A stretch of DNA of 64,000 bases from Palsa-892 sp963751615 (GCA_963751615.1 CAVVVG010000007.1:186001-250000); one strand, 5' to 3'. Shown: positions 1 to 8,204, counted from the first letter of the stretch. Program-made: numbers and translations. The notes: a model not told the origin generated them from the letters alone.

Positions 1-101
1 CAATTTTTTGTTACGCCCCAGTGAGGCTGTTCAGGTGGTTACCATAGTTGATTTACGTTGACTAGCGCATGGGAAAAACGCTTCCGGAGTAAAAAGCCCT
101 T

Positions 102-839
102 TCAGATCATTGCCATACCACCATTCACATGAATGGTGGAGCCCGTTACATAGCCAGCTTCATCGGAGGCCAAAAATACAACCGCAGCGGCAATATCTTC
201 CGGCGTACCAAGCCGATTGGCAGGAACGCGCGCGAGAATCGCCTCGCGTTGCTTCTCGTTCAGTTTGTCAGTCATAGCTGTGCTGATGAAACCCGGTGCT
301 ACACAATTCGCTGTGACACCACGCTTTGCATATTCGGAGGCGATTGATTTCATCATGCCGATCATGCCGGCTTTAGCCGCGACATAATTCCCCTGACCTG
401 GATTGCCCGTGACGCCGACCACCGAGCTAATGCCAATGATGCGACCAAATCGGCGGCGCATCATGCTCGTCGTCGCCCGGCGTGCAAGGCGAAACGTCGC
501 CGTAAGATTGACTGCAATAACGCTGTCCCAGTCCTCATCCTTAAGCTGAACAAAGAGGTTGTCCTTCGTGATGCCCGCATTGCAGACAAGAATATCGAGT
601 TTTTCCATCGCCTTTTCGGCGGCAGGAACGAGCGCTTCCACTTCAGCAGATTTCGAAAGATCGCACTGAAAAACATGCACGCGCGAACCGAGGTCGGTTG
701 CAAGTTTATCGAGCGCTTCGCGCCGCGTACCGGAGATCGCAACCATTGCGCCTTGTTTGTGCAATGCGCGCGCAATAGCGCTGCCAATTCCGCCGGAGGC
801 GCCGGTTACTAGGGCTGTCTTTCCTGTGAGTTCAAACAT
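102..839 (-). CDS. fabG: 3-oxoacyl-[acyl-carrier-protein] reductase FabG
   Basis: NADPH-dependent reduction of 3-oxoacyl-ACP in the type II fatty-acid elongation cycle, in the cytoplasm. The protein is a classical SDR of 245 residues. It shows the cofactor motif TGASGGIG near residue 13, NAG near residue 88, and the catalytic Ser with a YVAAK (YxxxK) pair in the middle. The C-terminal GGMAMI is typical of FabG. A GTG lies directly before the ATG (at 842). The ATG at 839 is chosen because AGGAAAGG sits a few bases upstream of it. The gene lies 20 bases downstream of fabD on the same strand, and acpP would be expected next, beyond the left edge. Very confident; SDR paralogues exist but the fabD neighbour settles the role. 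Confidence 0.96.
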   Translation of the reverse strand: MFELTGKTALVTGASGGIGSAIARALHKQGAMVAISGTRREALDKLATDLGSRVHVFQCDLSKSAEVEALVPAAEKAMEKLDILVCNAGITKDNLFVQLKDEDWDSVIAVNLTATFRLARRATTSMMRRRFGRIIGISSVVGVTGNPGQGNYVAAKAGMIGMMKSIASEYAKRGVTANCVAPGFISTAMTDKLNEKQREAILARVPANRLGTPEDIAAAVVFLASDEAGYVTGSTIHVNGGMAMI

Positions 840-859
840 CACCTTTCCTAACCCGAATA

Positions 860-1798
860 CTATGTTCTCATCTTATAGACCGCTACGTCTTCCGCCGTAC
901 CCACATTGATCGTCAGAATCCCTTTCGCAATTCTTCTAATCAAACCGCCGAGAACTTTGCCGGTGCCCGTTTCGACCATATTGTTGACCCCGCGCGAAGC
1001 TAGATAGGCAACCGACTCGCGCCAACGGACAGTCCCTGTAACCTGGGCAATTAAAAGCTTCACGATTTCCGTAGGATCTTTGACAGGCTGCGCGGTGATA
1101 TTTGCTATGACCGACACATTCGGCGTTCGAACGGTCACTTTCGAAATGGCCTCGGCCATTGCGGCGGCCGCCGGTTTCATTAATACACAGTGGAAAGGTG
1201 CTGATACCGGCAGCAGCATAGCGCGTGAACCTTTTGCTTTCGCGATTTCAACGGCCCTTTCGATTGCCGCTTTATTGCCGGATACAACAATTTGACCGGG
1301 CGCATTGTCGTTGGCGACCTCACATACTTCACCCTGAGCGGCTTCACTTGCCAGTGCTTTCACTGTTTCAACATCGAGACCGAGAAGTGCTGCCATTGCG
1401 CCGACTCCGACTGGCACTGCTTGCTGCATCGCGCGGCCACGAATGCGAACCAACTTGACAGCGTCCGTGAGAGACAAGCTTCCGGCTGCAGCATGAGCTG
1501 AATACTCGCCCAACGAATGGCCCGCTACGAAAGCCACATCGCGCTTAAGATCGAGCCCGGCCTCGGCTTCAAGCACGCGAACGGCCGCAATGGAAACGGC
1601 AAGCAGAGCGGGCTGCGTGTTCTCGGTGAGCGTCAACGTTTCGGCTGGGCCTTCCCACATGATAGTAGTTAGCTTCTCGCCCAGTGCATCGTCGACTTCG
1701 GTAAAAACCGCGCGTGCAGGCGCAAAATTATCTGCCAGACTTTTGCCCATACCCACCGCTTGGCTGCCCTGGCCTGGAAATACGATCGCCGTCGTCAC
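860..1798 (-). CDS. fabD: malonyl-CoA:ACP transacylase FabD
   Basis: Transfers malonyl from CoA to acyl carrier protein, supplying the extender unit for fatty-acid synthesis. Family motifs are GQGSQ close to the N-terminus and the nucleophile elbow GHSLGEY with its active-site Ser. The long open frame extends upstream to 1867, but the family begins just before FPGQGSQ. I therefore place the start at the GTG at 1798, which has AAGGA about nine bases upstream and gives 312 residues, the usual length. It is followed by fabG and almost certainly co-transcribed. The divergent neighbour is rpsF. Confidence 0.95.
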   Translation of the reverse strand: MTTAIVFPGQGSQAVGMGKSLADNFAPARAVFTEVDDALGEKLTTIMWEGPAETLTLTENTQPALLAVSIAAVRVLEAEAGLDLKRDVAFVAGHSLGEYSAHAAAGSLSLTDAVKLVRIRGRAMQQAVPVGVGAMAALLGLDVETVKALASEAAQGEVCEVANDNAPGQIVVSGNKAAIERAVEIAKAKGSRAMLLPVSAPFHCVLMKPAAAAMAEAISKVTVRTPNVSVIANITAQPVKDPTEIVKLLIAQVTGTVRWRESVAYLASRGVNNMVETGTGKVLGGLIRRIAKGILTINVGTAEDVAVYKMRT

Positions 1799-1907
1799 CG
1801 ATGAAATCCTTAAGAAGCGGCTGAGAGGCCATGCTCGTGCAATATCTGTCAAGCCAGATGATCTCAAACCTCAGGAAATTACAGGGCTTTTTCCGTCTCG
1901 ACACAGG

Positions 1908-1935
1908 TTGCGCACCGTCGAAAATACCTTATAAA
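1908..1935 (+). promoter_or_regulatory. possible promoter for rpsF-rpsR
   Basis: TTGCGC at 1908-1913 and TATAAA at 1930-1935 are separated by 16 bases. This resembles a housekeeping sigma-factor promoter about 160 bases before rpsF, in the divergent space shared with fabD. It is a visual match only. Confidence 0.35.
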
Positions 1936-2033
1936 GCTCGATCTTCGCCGGTTTCGGCCGGGGGCTGAACGGATGACCGCTCAAGCGGCAGGGCAATAGC
2001 CTGGCATCCCGTGTCCCCGCCTTCGGGAGTTTT

Positions 2034-2053
2034 CGAGCCTTTCCCGAGGCTCG
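2034..2053 (+). promoter_or_regulatory. hairpin in the rpsF leader
   Basis: CGAGCCT (2034-2040) and AGGCTCG (2047-2053) form a perfect 7-bp stem with a six-base loop, about 45 bases before the rpsF start. A smaller CCCG/CGGG hairpin precedes it. S6 operons of several bacteria are autoregulated by S6:S18 binding a leader hairpin. Whether this structure does so is inference; I did not find a decisive consensus. Confidence 0.3.
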
Positions 2054-2097
2054 GAGGGCTCGGCGCCGAAAGGGCGATAAAAAGGAAGGGCCATCAA

Positions 2098-2520
2098 ATG
2101 CCGCTTTATGAGCATGTGTTTCTTGCGCGTCAGGATGTAACTGCGCAGCAAGTCGAAGAGTTGTCCGCCCAATACAAGGGCGTAATCGAACAGAATGGCG
2201 GTAAGGTTGTCGGCGACCCGGAGTACTGGGGCGTCAAGACATTGAACTTCCGTATCAAGAAAAATCGCAAGGCGCATTTTGCCATGCTCCGACTCGACTC
2301 TCCTCCCGCAGCTGTTGTCGAGATGGAACGGCTTGAGGGCATCAGTGAAGATGTCATTCGCTTTATGACAATCCGCGTAGATCAACACGAGGAAGGTCCA
2401 TCGATCATGCTGCAGAAACGGGATCGCGACGAACGCCGTGATGGACGTCGCCGTGACCGCGAAGGTGGAGATGAATTCGGCGTTCCCGACGAAATTGTCC
2501 CCGAGGAGATTTCTATATGA
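2098..2520 (+). CDS. rpsF: 30S ribosomal protein S6
   Basis: Small-subunit ribosomal protein that pairs with S18 on the platform of the 30S subunit. The sequence starts MPLYEHVFLARQD, the normal alphaproteobacterial S6 start. It ends in an Arg/Asp/Glu-rich tail with repeated RDRDERRDGRRRDR-like residues and totals 140 residues. The frame is open further upstream to 2011, but the ATG at 2098, with AAGGAAGGG about 7 bases before it, is the family start. Its TGA overlaps the ATG of rpsR by four bases, so the two are translationally coupled. Confidence 0.97.
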   Translation: MPLYEHVFLARQDVTAQQVEELSAQYKGVIEQNGGKVVGDPEYWGVKTLNFRIKKNRKAHFAMLRLDSPPAAVVEMERLEGISEDVIRFMTIRVDQHEEGPSIMLQKRDRDERRDGRRRDREGGDEFGVPDEIVPEEISI

Positions 2521-2765
2521 GTTCTACTCCTGCCTCCGGTGGACGCCGGCCCTTCTTCCGTCGTCGCAAGACTTGTCCATTTTCAGGCGCAAACGCGCCG
2601 AAAATTGACTATAAGGATGTGAAACTTTTACAGCGCTACATTTCTGAACGTGGCAAGATCGTGCCGAGCCGTATCACCGCGGTATCGGCTTCAAAACAGC
2701 GTGAACTTTCCGCCGCGATTAAGCGCGCTCGATTTTTGGGCCTCCTGCCCTACGTCATTCGCTGA
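2517..2765 (+). CDS. rpsR: 30S ribosomal protein S18
   Basis: S6 partner in the 30S subunit. The 82-residue protein shows the family core around residues 20-75: a basic RRPFFRRRKTCPFSG start, IDYKDVKLLQRYISERGKI and the closing ARFLGLLPY. The ATGA overlap with rpsF gives coupled synthesis of the S6:S18 pair. The order rpsF-rpsR-membrane protein-rplI is typical of Hyphomicrobiales. Confidence 0.97.
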   Translation: MSSTPASGGRRPFFRRRKTCPFSGANAPKIDYKDVKLLQRYISERGKIVPSRITAVSASKQRELSAAIKRARFLGLLPYVIR

Positions 2766-2818
2766 GGCGGTTGGCTGCCTCGGGTTAATTCGTAAGCCGC
2801 CGGGAAGGTCCGTCGGCG

Positions 2819-3844
2819 ATGGTTGGGGCGGAAGCTGCCTCTAACCGCTCAACAGCGGGACAGCTGACGATGTTGCAAGTTCTGATTGGTCTCGGCGCAG
2901 GTGCGGCTTCAGCGCTTTTGTTTGCGTCGCTTGCCACCGGTTCTCCCTTAACGTTGGCGCTGTTTTATCTGGCGCCGCTTCCGATCATGCTCGCAGGCAT
3001 CGGATGGAGCCATTTTGCGGCACTCATCGGCACAATAACCGCCGCATGCGGCCTCGGTTTCGGTGCAGGCTTTTGGTTTTTTCTCGCCCATCTCGTGAGC
3101 ATTGGTCTCCCCGCCTATATTCTTTCCTATCTCGCAATGCTCGCACGGCATTCCGATAACGGCGCTGGTCTTGAATGGTATCCTGTCGGGCGGATCGTGC
3201 TTGCATCCGCCGTTATTGCAACGCTTACCACTTCACTCACCATACCTGCCTTTGGCTTCGATATTGAAACTTACCGCACATCGTTAAAAGAAGTTTTCGA
3301 ACGTATTTTGCGCGCCCAGTTTTCGATTCCAGCCGACCAGCCGTTCACGCTTCCGAGTGGCATAGATGGGGGAAAGACACTCGACATGCTCGCAAGCATC
3401 GTTCCGCCGACTGCGGCAGCGCTTTCCATGGCAACAAGTTTGACCAATCTTTGGCTCGCGGCGCGCATTGCGCGCATTTCAGGGTTACTAAAACGTCCGT
3501 GGCCCGATCTTTCTGCGCTGAACTTTCCGGGTGCGACGCCGATAGCAGTCTTGATCGCGATCGCGATTTCTTTTCTTGGCACCATCATCGGTTTGGTTGC
3601 TAGTGTGCTGGCGGCCTGCCTTCTTATGGCCTATGCGATCCTGGGCTTTGCCGTACTACATGCAATCACTCGAGCGCTCGCGGCACGTGGCCTTATCCTC
3701 AGCGCCGCTTGGTTGATGGTCATCGTATTGGGATGGCCCATCGTCCTTCTCGCCCTTATCGGACTTGCTGATGGATTATTCAACTTGCGTGGCAAGGCGA
3801 GTCCTCCGAAATCCAATTTTCCGACCAATAAACCAAACGCTTAA
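2819..3844 (+). CDS. DUF2232 polytopic membrane protein
   Basis: Integral inner-membrane protein of unknown function that in Hyphomicrobiales sits between the S18 and L9 genes. The 341 residues hold about eight hydrophobic segments, with a soluble loop near residues 150-190. I recognise the family (DUF2232) by position and by the alternating Ala/Leu/Gly-rich helices. The start is uncertain: the ATG at 2819 has GGAAGG upstream, whereas a second ATG at 2870 (MLQVLIGLG) sits immediately before the first helix. It is probably co-transcribed with rpsF-rpsR and rplI, since the spacing to rplI is 15 bases. No catalytic motif is visible. Confidence 0.8.
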   Translation: MVGAEAASNRSTAGQLTMLQVLIGLGAGAASALLFASLATGSPLTLALFYLAPLPIMLAGIGWSHFAALIGTITAACGLGFGAGFWFFLAHLVSIGLPAYILSYLAMLARHSDNGAGLEWYPVGRIVLASAVIATLTTSLTIPAFGFDIETYRTSLKEVFERILRAQFSIPADQPFTLPSGIDGGKTLDMLASIVPPTAAALSMATSLTNLWLAARIARISGLLKRPWPDLSALNFPGATPIAVLIAIAISFLGTIIGLVASVLAACLLMAYAILGFAVLHAITRALAARGLILSAAWLMVIVLGWPIVLLALIGLADGLFNLRGKASPPKSNFPTNKPNA

Positions 3845-3859
3845 AACTAGGAGAGTGTT

Positions 3860-4615
3860 ATGGAAGTGATTTTGATTGAACGTGTCGCCAAGCTTGGCCA
3901 GATCGGAGATGTCGTTCGCGTACGTGACGGCTTTGCACGCAATTTTTTGCTACCACAGGGCAAAGCTCTGCGCGCTACAAAGCAGAACAAGGAAAAATTT
4001 GAAGGCATGAAAGTAGAACTTGAAACAAAGAATACCGCGAAAAAATCGGAGGCGAGCGAGTCGGGAAAGAAACTCGACGGACAGAGCTTCGTGCTCGTGC
4101 GCCAGGCTGGGGAAACCGGCCAACTTTACGGTTCAGTATCCGCTCGCGATATCGCTGAAGTTGTCGCAAAGCACGGTCATAAAGTCGAACGTCAACAGAT
4201 CATTCTAAATATCCCGATCAAAATTATTGGCCTTCATACAGTCGCAATCGCTCTTCACCCAGAAGTTGAGGTGAAAATTACCGTAAATGTTGCGCGCAGT
4301 GAGGACGAAGCAAAACGTCAGGCCCGTGGCGAGGATCTTTCTGTCGCTCGCTCCGAGCAGGAAGAGGCAAAAGCCGAGGCCCGCCTTGCCGCCGACAAGA
4401 TATTCGAGAAATCGCAAGAGGGTGCAGCCGCCGAGGGCGAAGAGATCACGGAAAAACCTAAAGCAAAAACCAAAAGGTCGAAGGCTAATGATTCCGTGGA
4501 ACACGTCGATCCCAAACTCGCAACCGCTAAAGGCACCCGCAGTCAGAAGAAAACCGAGTTGGCAACAGAACAAGCCGACGCCAAACCCGCGAAGAAGACG
4601 AAGAAGGAAAAGTAA
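3860..4615 (+). CDS. rplI: 50S ribosomal protein L9 with a long charged C-terminal tail
   Basis: L9 binds domain V of 23S rRNA near the L1 stalk. The N-terminal RNA-binding domain begins MEVILIERVAKLGQIGD and carries the GFARNFLLPQGKA signature. The connecting helix and C-terminal domain run to about residue 150. The protein totals 251 residues, about 100 more than the 149-residue E. coli form. The added tail, roughly residues 160-251, is rich in Lys, Ala and Glu and probably disordered. AGGAGAG precedes the ATG by a good distance. Alphaproteobacterial L9 proteins often carry some extension, but this one is long. Confidence 0.95.
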   Translation: MEVILIERVAKLGQIGDVVRVRDGFARNFLLPQGKALRATKQNKEKFEGMKVELETKNTAKKSEASESGKKLDGQSFVLVRQAGETGQLYGSVSARDIAEVVAKHGHKVERQQIILNIPIKIIGLHTVAIALHPEVEVKITVNVARSEDEAKRQARGEDLSVARSEQEEAKAEARLAADKIFEKSQEGAAAEGEEITEKPKAKTKRSKANDSVEHVDPKLATAKGTRSQKKTELATEQADAKPAKKTKKEK

Positions 4616-4760
4616 GCCAGGAATTGTTCGGCTTCATTGTTAATTAGCTGCTTCATGGCCGAGCCCGTCCCAACCTTCGATTGCACTTGATGACACGACG
4701 CCATATTCGATTGCTCCTCCGCTTTTAGCCCGCTTGATCAAGGGGTTTAACGTAATTTCA

Positions 4761-4861
4761 GGCCCCTAGAGGGGCACTAAGGAGTGCCAGTGAACCCACA
4801 ATCCCAGCCATGAGGGTGCGCCCGGCGTCAAAGCCGGACCGCCTATGGCACTTTGGGGGTC
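4761..4861 (+). ncRNA. structured leader with two alternative pairings, upstream of cfa
   Basis: Unidentified candidate cis-regulatory RNA. The segment AGTGCC (4783-4788) can pair with GGCACT at 4773-4778, a local hairpin with loop AAGG. It can also pair with a second copy of GGCACT at 4847-4852, extended to 7 bp as AGTGCCA/TGGCACT. The two pairings exclude each other. GCCCC (4762-4766) can pair locally with GGGGC (4771-4775) or distally with the G run at 4855-4859. An internal hairpin, CCGGC/GCCGG, lies at 4822-4837. This is the layout of a switch or attenuator. I could not match it to any riboswitch family I know. Confidence 0.45.
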
Positions 4862-4961
4862 ATCAGATATGGCACAATTACCTATTCTTAGCCTCGCGGC
4901 TCAAGAGGTGGATGCCGTTTGTTAGGTTTCGTTATTGCAGCAAGGAGGTTCCTTTGATCTA

Positions 4962-5030
4962 ATGAACTTAGCCTTCAGGCGACGAAGAGGTTCGGATCTT
5001 GTGGGCAAACCCGATGTTCAAGGCGCATAG
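4962..5030 (+). CDS. possible 22-codon leader reading frame before cfa
   Basis: A perfect anti-16S match, AAGGAGGT, at 4942-4949 is followed 12 bases later by an ATG. This opens a 22-codon frame beginning MNLAFRRRRG and ending at a TAG at 5028-5030. The preferred cfa start lies four bases after this stop, so ribosomes finishing the leader could re-initiate on cfa. No other start uses this strong ribosome site. It could instead be the unusually distant ribosome site of cfa itself. Nothing homologous is known to me. Confidence 0.35.
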   Translation: MNLAFRRRRGSDLVGKPDVQGA

Positions 5031-5034
5031 CGTC

Positions 5035-6294
5035 ATGGAGCGCTGGTTCAAACATATTTTTCGCAGAATAGTCCGCCGGGGCACTCTTTGTGTCTCTTTT
5101 GCCCCGGGATGTTCCTTTACGGTCGGCGATGGTAGTGGCAAGCCGATTTCGGTCTCCTTCGATAGCCCTCTAACCCTTTTGCGTATTCTCGCCGATCCGG
5201 ATCTCAAGCTCGGCGAAGCTTTCATGGATGGAAGCTTTAGGGTCACAGAGGGCTCGCTCGCCGAGTTTTTTGATCTCGTCGAATCGCAGTGCAAGACGAC
5301 ACCGACTGTTGTTTCTATTACATTTGATACCGCTAGGTTTCTGGGCCGCCGGCTGGCCCAATTCAACCCGCGCAAGCGTTCGCGCAAGAATGTGCATCAT
5401 CATTACGATCTTGATGGGCGGCTCTATTCGCTCTTTCTCGACGCCGATCGGCAATATTCATGCGCTTATTTTGAAGAGCGCGAAACAACCGTGGATGACG
5501 CTCAGATCGCAAAAAAACGACATCTCAGCGCGAAACTATTGATAGATAAACCTGGGTTACGCGTGCTCGATATCGGCTCAGGTTGGGGTGGCCTTGGAAT
5601 TTATCTTTCGGAGATAGCCGGCGCGAAGCATGTGACCGGCGTAACGTTGTCTGACGAGCAAGTCGTAGTCGCTAGCAATCTCGTCAATGAGCGTGGACTT
5701 AAGGGAAAAATTGAGTTTCGGCTGCAAGACTATAGGGATATCGACGAAAGCTTCGATCGAGTCGTTTCGGTCGGGATGTTCGAACATGTCGGCGTCAATC
5801 ATTACGGCAAATATTTTAAGACTATCCGCGATTTATTGAACAAAAACGGCGTAGCGGTTCTGCATTCGATCGGCCGCAGCGACGGTCCTGGCGTCACAAG
5901 CGCCTGGATTAAGAAGTACATCTTCCCTGGCGGCTATATCCCTGCGCTGTCTGAGGTACTGCCGGCGATTGAGCGGTCCGGTCTCATTGTTACCGATATC
6001 GAGATATTGCGTTTGCATTACGCCGAGACACTAAAAGCCTGGCGCGAACGCTTTCTTGCACGACGTGACGAAGTGGCAGCACTTTATGACGAGCGCTTCT
6101 GCCGCATGTGGGAGTTCTATCTCGTCGTTTCCGAGATGGCCTTCCGTCATCAAGGCATGATGGTATTCCAGATCCAGATGGCACGCAGGCAGGAGGCGGT
6201 GCCTTTGACGCGCGATTATATCGGTCAGGCCGAGGAACGGTTGCGCGCTGCCGAGCGGCGTGCCAAGCCGTTAATGCGACTAGCTGGCGAATAA
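5035..6294 (+). CDS. cfa: cyclopropane-fatty-acyl-phospholipid synthase family methyltransferase
   Basis: Transfers a methylene from S-adenosylmethionine to the cis double bond of membrane phospholipid acyl chains, hardening membranes against acid and stationary-phase stress. The N-terminal CFA domain (about residues 1-110) leads into a class I methyltransferase fold with LDIGSGWGGLG as the SAM loop, then GVTLSDEQ and VSVGMFEHVG, all family signatures. The frame is open from a TTG at 4999 with an in-frame ATG at 5014. The ATG at 5035 (MERWFKHIF) matches the usual family N-terminus and gives 419 residues. The preceding intergenic space holds the structured leader and a short upstream frame. 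Confidence 0.9.
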   Translation: MERWFKHIFRRIVRRGTLCVSFAPGCSFTVGDGSGKPISVSFDSPLTLLRILADPDLKLGEAFMDGSFRVTEGSLAEFFDLVESQCKTTPTVVSITFDTARFLGRRLAQFNPRKRSRKNVHHHYDLDGRLYSLFLDADRQYSCAYFEERETTVDDAQIAKKRHLSAKLLIDKPGLRVLDIGSGWGGLGIYLSEIAGAKHVTGVTLSDEQVVVASNLVNERGLKGKIEFRLQDYRDIDESFDRVVSVGMFEHVGVNHYGKYFKTIRDLLNKNGVAVLHSIGRSDGPGVTSAWIKKYIFPGGYIPALSEVLPAIERSGLIVTDIEILRLHYAETLKAWRERFLARRDEVAALYDERFCRMWEFYLVVSEMAFRHQGMMVFQIQMARRQEAVPLTRDYIGQAEERLRAAERRAKPLMRLAGE

Positions 6295-6466
6295 ACGCTT
6301 CGCTGCATAGCATTGTAACAAATCCGTCACAGTCAAGTTTGAATTGCCCTTAGCGCACAGCTGCCCAAATCTGTGAATAGTGTTTGTTGATTCGCACTTT
6401 GCGTTTGCGTGGGTCAACAACGTGCTAAGCAATTTGAGCGGTTCAAAAAAAGAAATCTGACTTGCC

Positions 6467-7963
6467 ATGGCTCTCGAACTGACAGTGCGCAAAGCCGCGC
6501 CTGAACCGGATCTTAATTACCGGCAGGCGCCTCACAATATCGAGGCCGAACAGGCACTCCTTGGTGCGATCCTCGTGAATAACGATGCTTTCTATCGTGT
6601 CTCTGATTTTTTAGAACCGAAACATTTTTTCGAGCCAATTCATCAGAAAATTTTCGAGGTCAGCGCAAGCATCATTCGTGCCGGGAAGACCGCGACGCCC
6701 ATCACGCTGAAAACGTTTCTGCCTCCCGACGCCGATATAGCCGGACTGACGCCGCCCATTTATCTGGCGCGTCTCGCAGCGGAGGCCACGACCGTCATCA
6801 ATGCCGCGGATTACGGGCGAACGATTTATGATTTGGCGACACGCCGCGATCTAATCCGCATCGGCGAAGATATGGTCAATGTTGCCTATGACGCCCCGGT
6901 CGACTTCGCCCCGCAGACACAGATCGAAGATGCCGAACGGCGCTTATACGAGCTTGCGGAAATTGGGCGTTATGATGGCGGCTTTTTGCGTTTCTCCGAA
7001 GCACTGAAAGACGCTGTCGATCTCGCGAGCAGGGCATACCAGCGCGACGGACATTTGTCGGGCCTGGCGACGGGGTTGACCGATCTCGATCACTTGATGG
7101 GCGGCTTACAGCAATCGGATCTGGTGATTGTCGCGGGTCGCCCTGGCATGGGTAAAACAGCCCTTGCAACCAATATTGCCTACAACATTGCAGTTGATTA
7201 CCGTGGCACACCGCGTGCGGATGGTTCGATTAAAAGCGTGTCGGGCGGCATTGTTGGATTCTTTTCCCTCGAAATGTCGGCAGAGCAGCTCGCAACGCGT
7301 ATTCTTTCAGAACAGACGGAAATTCCCTCCTCGCGCATTCGACGTGGCGAAATTTCCGAGTCAGATTTCTCCAAACTCGCGGCGGCGGCGCAGACTATGC
7401 AATCGATCCCGCTTTTCATTGATGAAACCGGCGGTATTTCCATCGCACAACTTGCCGCGCGCGCGCGCCGCCTTAAACGTCAGCGCGGTCTCGACGTGAT
7501 GGTAGTAGATTATTTGCAGTTACTATCGGGTTCGTCGCGGCGCGCGCAAGAGGGTCGCGTACAAGAAGTAACAGAAATCACTACAGGGTTGAAAGCGCTC
7601 GCGAAGGAATTGGGGGTGCCAATCTTGGCGCTCTCGCAGCTGTCCCGTCAGGTTGAAGCGCGCGATGATAAGCGTCCACAGCTTTCAGATCTCCGCGAGT
7701 CCGGCTCGATCGAACAGGATGCAGATGTCGTCATTTTCGTATATCGCGAAGAATATTATTTGAAAAACAAGGAACCCCGCGAAGGCTCGGAAGATTGGTT
7801 TAAATGGGAGGCGGAGCTGAAGGCAGCTGAAAATCGCGCTGAGTTAATCATCAGCAAACAGCGTCATGGCCCCACCGGGACGGTGAAGGTTTCATTCGAA
7901 CCGCAAGTCACACGTTTTGGCAACCTCGCACGCGAAGACCGTCTGCCCGAACGCACACGTTGA
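6467..7963 (+). CDS. dnaB: replicative DNA helicase DnaB
   Basis: Hexameric helicase that unwinds the replication fork 5'-3' and recruits primase. The N-terminal domain (about residues 20-120, starting at NYRQAPHNIEAEQALLG) is followed by a RecA-like ATPase domain. That domain has Walker A GRPGMGKTALA near residue 225, Walker B VVDYLQLL near residue 345, and the conserved LSQLSRQVE and DLRESGSIEQDAD segments. Length 498 residues is normal and there is no intein. The upstream 170 bases hold no gene and the ribosome site is weak. The gene ends base-to-base against a small convergent gene. Confidence 0.97.
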   Translation: MALELTVRKAAPEPDLNYRQAPHNIEAEQALLGAILVNNDAFYRVSDFLEPKHFFEPIHQKIFEVSASIIRAGKTATPITLKTFLPPDADIAGLTPPIYLARLAAEATTVINAADYGRTIYDLATRRDLIRIGEDMVNVAYDAPVDFAPQTQIEDAERRLYELAEIGRYDGGFLRFSEALKDAVDLASRAYQRDGHLSGLATGLTDLDHLMGGLQQSDLVIVAGRPGMGKTALATNIAYNIAVDYRGTPRADGSIKSVSGGIVGFFSLEMSAEQLATRILSEQTEIPSSRIRRGEISESDFSKLAAAAQTMQSIPLFIDETGGISIAQLAARARRLKRQRGLDVMVVDYLQLLSGSSRRAQEGRVQEVTEITTGLKALAKELGVPILALSQLSRQVEARDDKRPQLSDLRESGSIEQDADVVIFVYREEYYLKNKEPREGSEDWFKWEAELKAAENRAELIISKQRHGPTGTVKVSFEPQVTRFGNLAREDRLPERTR

Positions 7964-8116
7964 TCAGCCACCACGCTTAAAATATTGCACGGCGCGTTCG
8001 TGCTTTTCGGCCGCTTTACGGGTGGCAAAAGTGCCCAAGTTTCGCCGGCGACCTGTCTTAGGGTTTTTTTTGCGTGAGTATAGTCGATATTTTCCAGATT
8101 GTAATTTTCGGATCAT
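7964..8116 (-). CDS. conserved 50-residue basic protein
   Basis: A complete small reading frame of 50 residues, MIRKLQSGKYRLYS at the start and AVQYFKRGG at the end. It is very rich in Lys and Arg, with a central KNPKTGRRRNLGTF followed by a helical stretch with HERAVQYF. GGGAAA lies shortly upstream of the ATG. I recognise the pattern 'gKYRLYSrKknpktgkrRNLGTF..r.aAekHEraVqyFK' from small hypothetical proteins of many Proteobacteria; no function is known. Its TGA directly abuts the dnaB stop, tail to tail, and alr is divergent. A run of eight adenines in the coding strand (residues 16-18) is a possible slippage site. Confidence 0.8.
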   Translation of the reverse strand: MIRKLQSGKYRLYSRKKNPKTGRRRNLGTFATRKAAEKHERAVQYFKRGG

Positions 8117-8204
8117 AATCATTTCCCTGGCCCGAATTGCGCCATTTCCCTAGCGCACAAATAATCGCAAGGATACGGATAAGGTCCTTTTTTTCGGATT
8201 GAGA

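Noticed and set aside
3975..4573. Long frames on both strands within rplI.
   Set aside because: They are shadows of the repetitive Lys/Ala/Glu tail; the L9 frame has the family features.
4745..4861. The structured region before cfa as a tRNA, 4.5S RNA, RNase P RNA or tmRNA.
   Set aside because: No T-arm, no GGTCCGGAAGGAAGC-like or GAGGAAAGTCC-like core, no acceptor pairing. Kept only as an unidentified leader.
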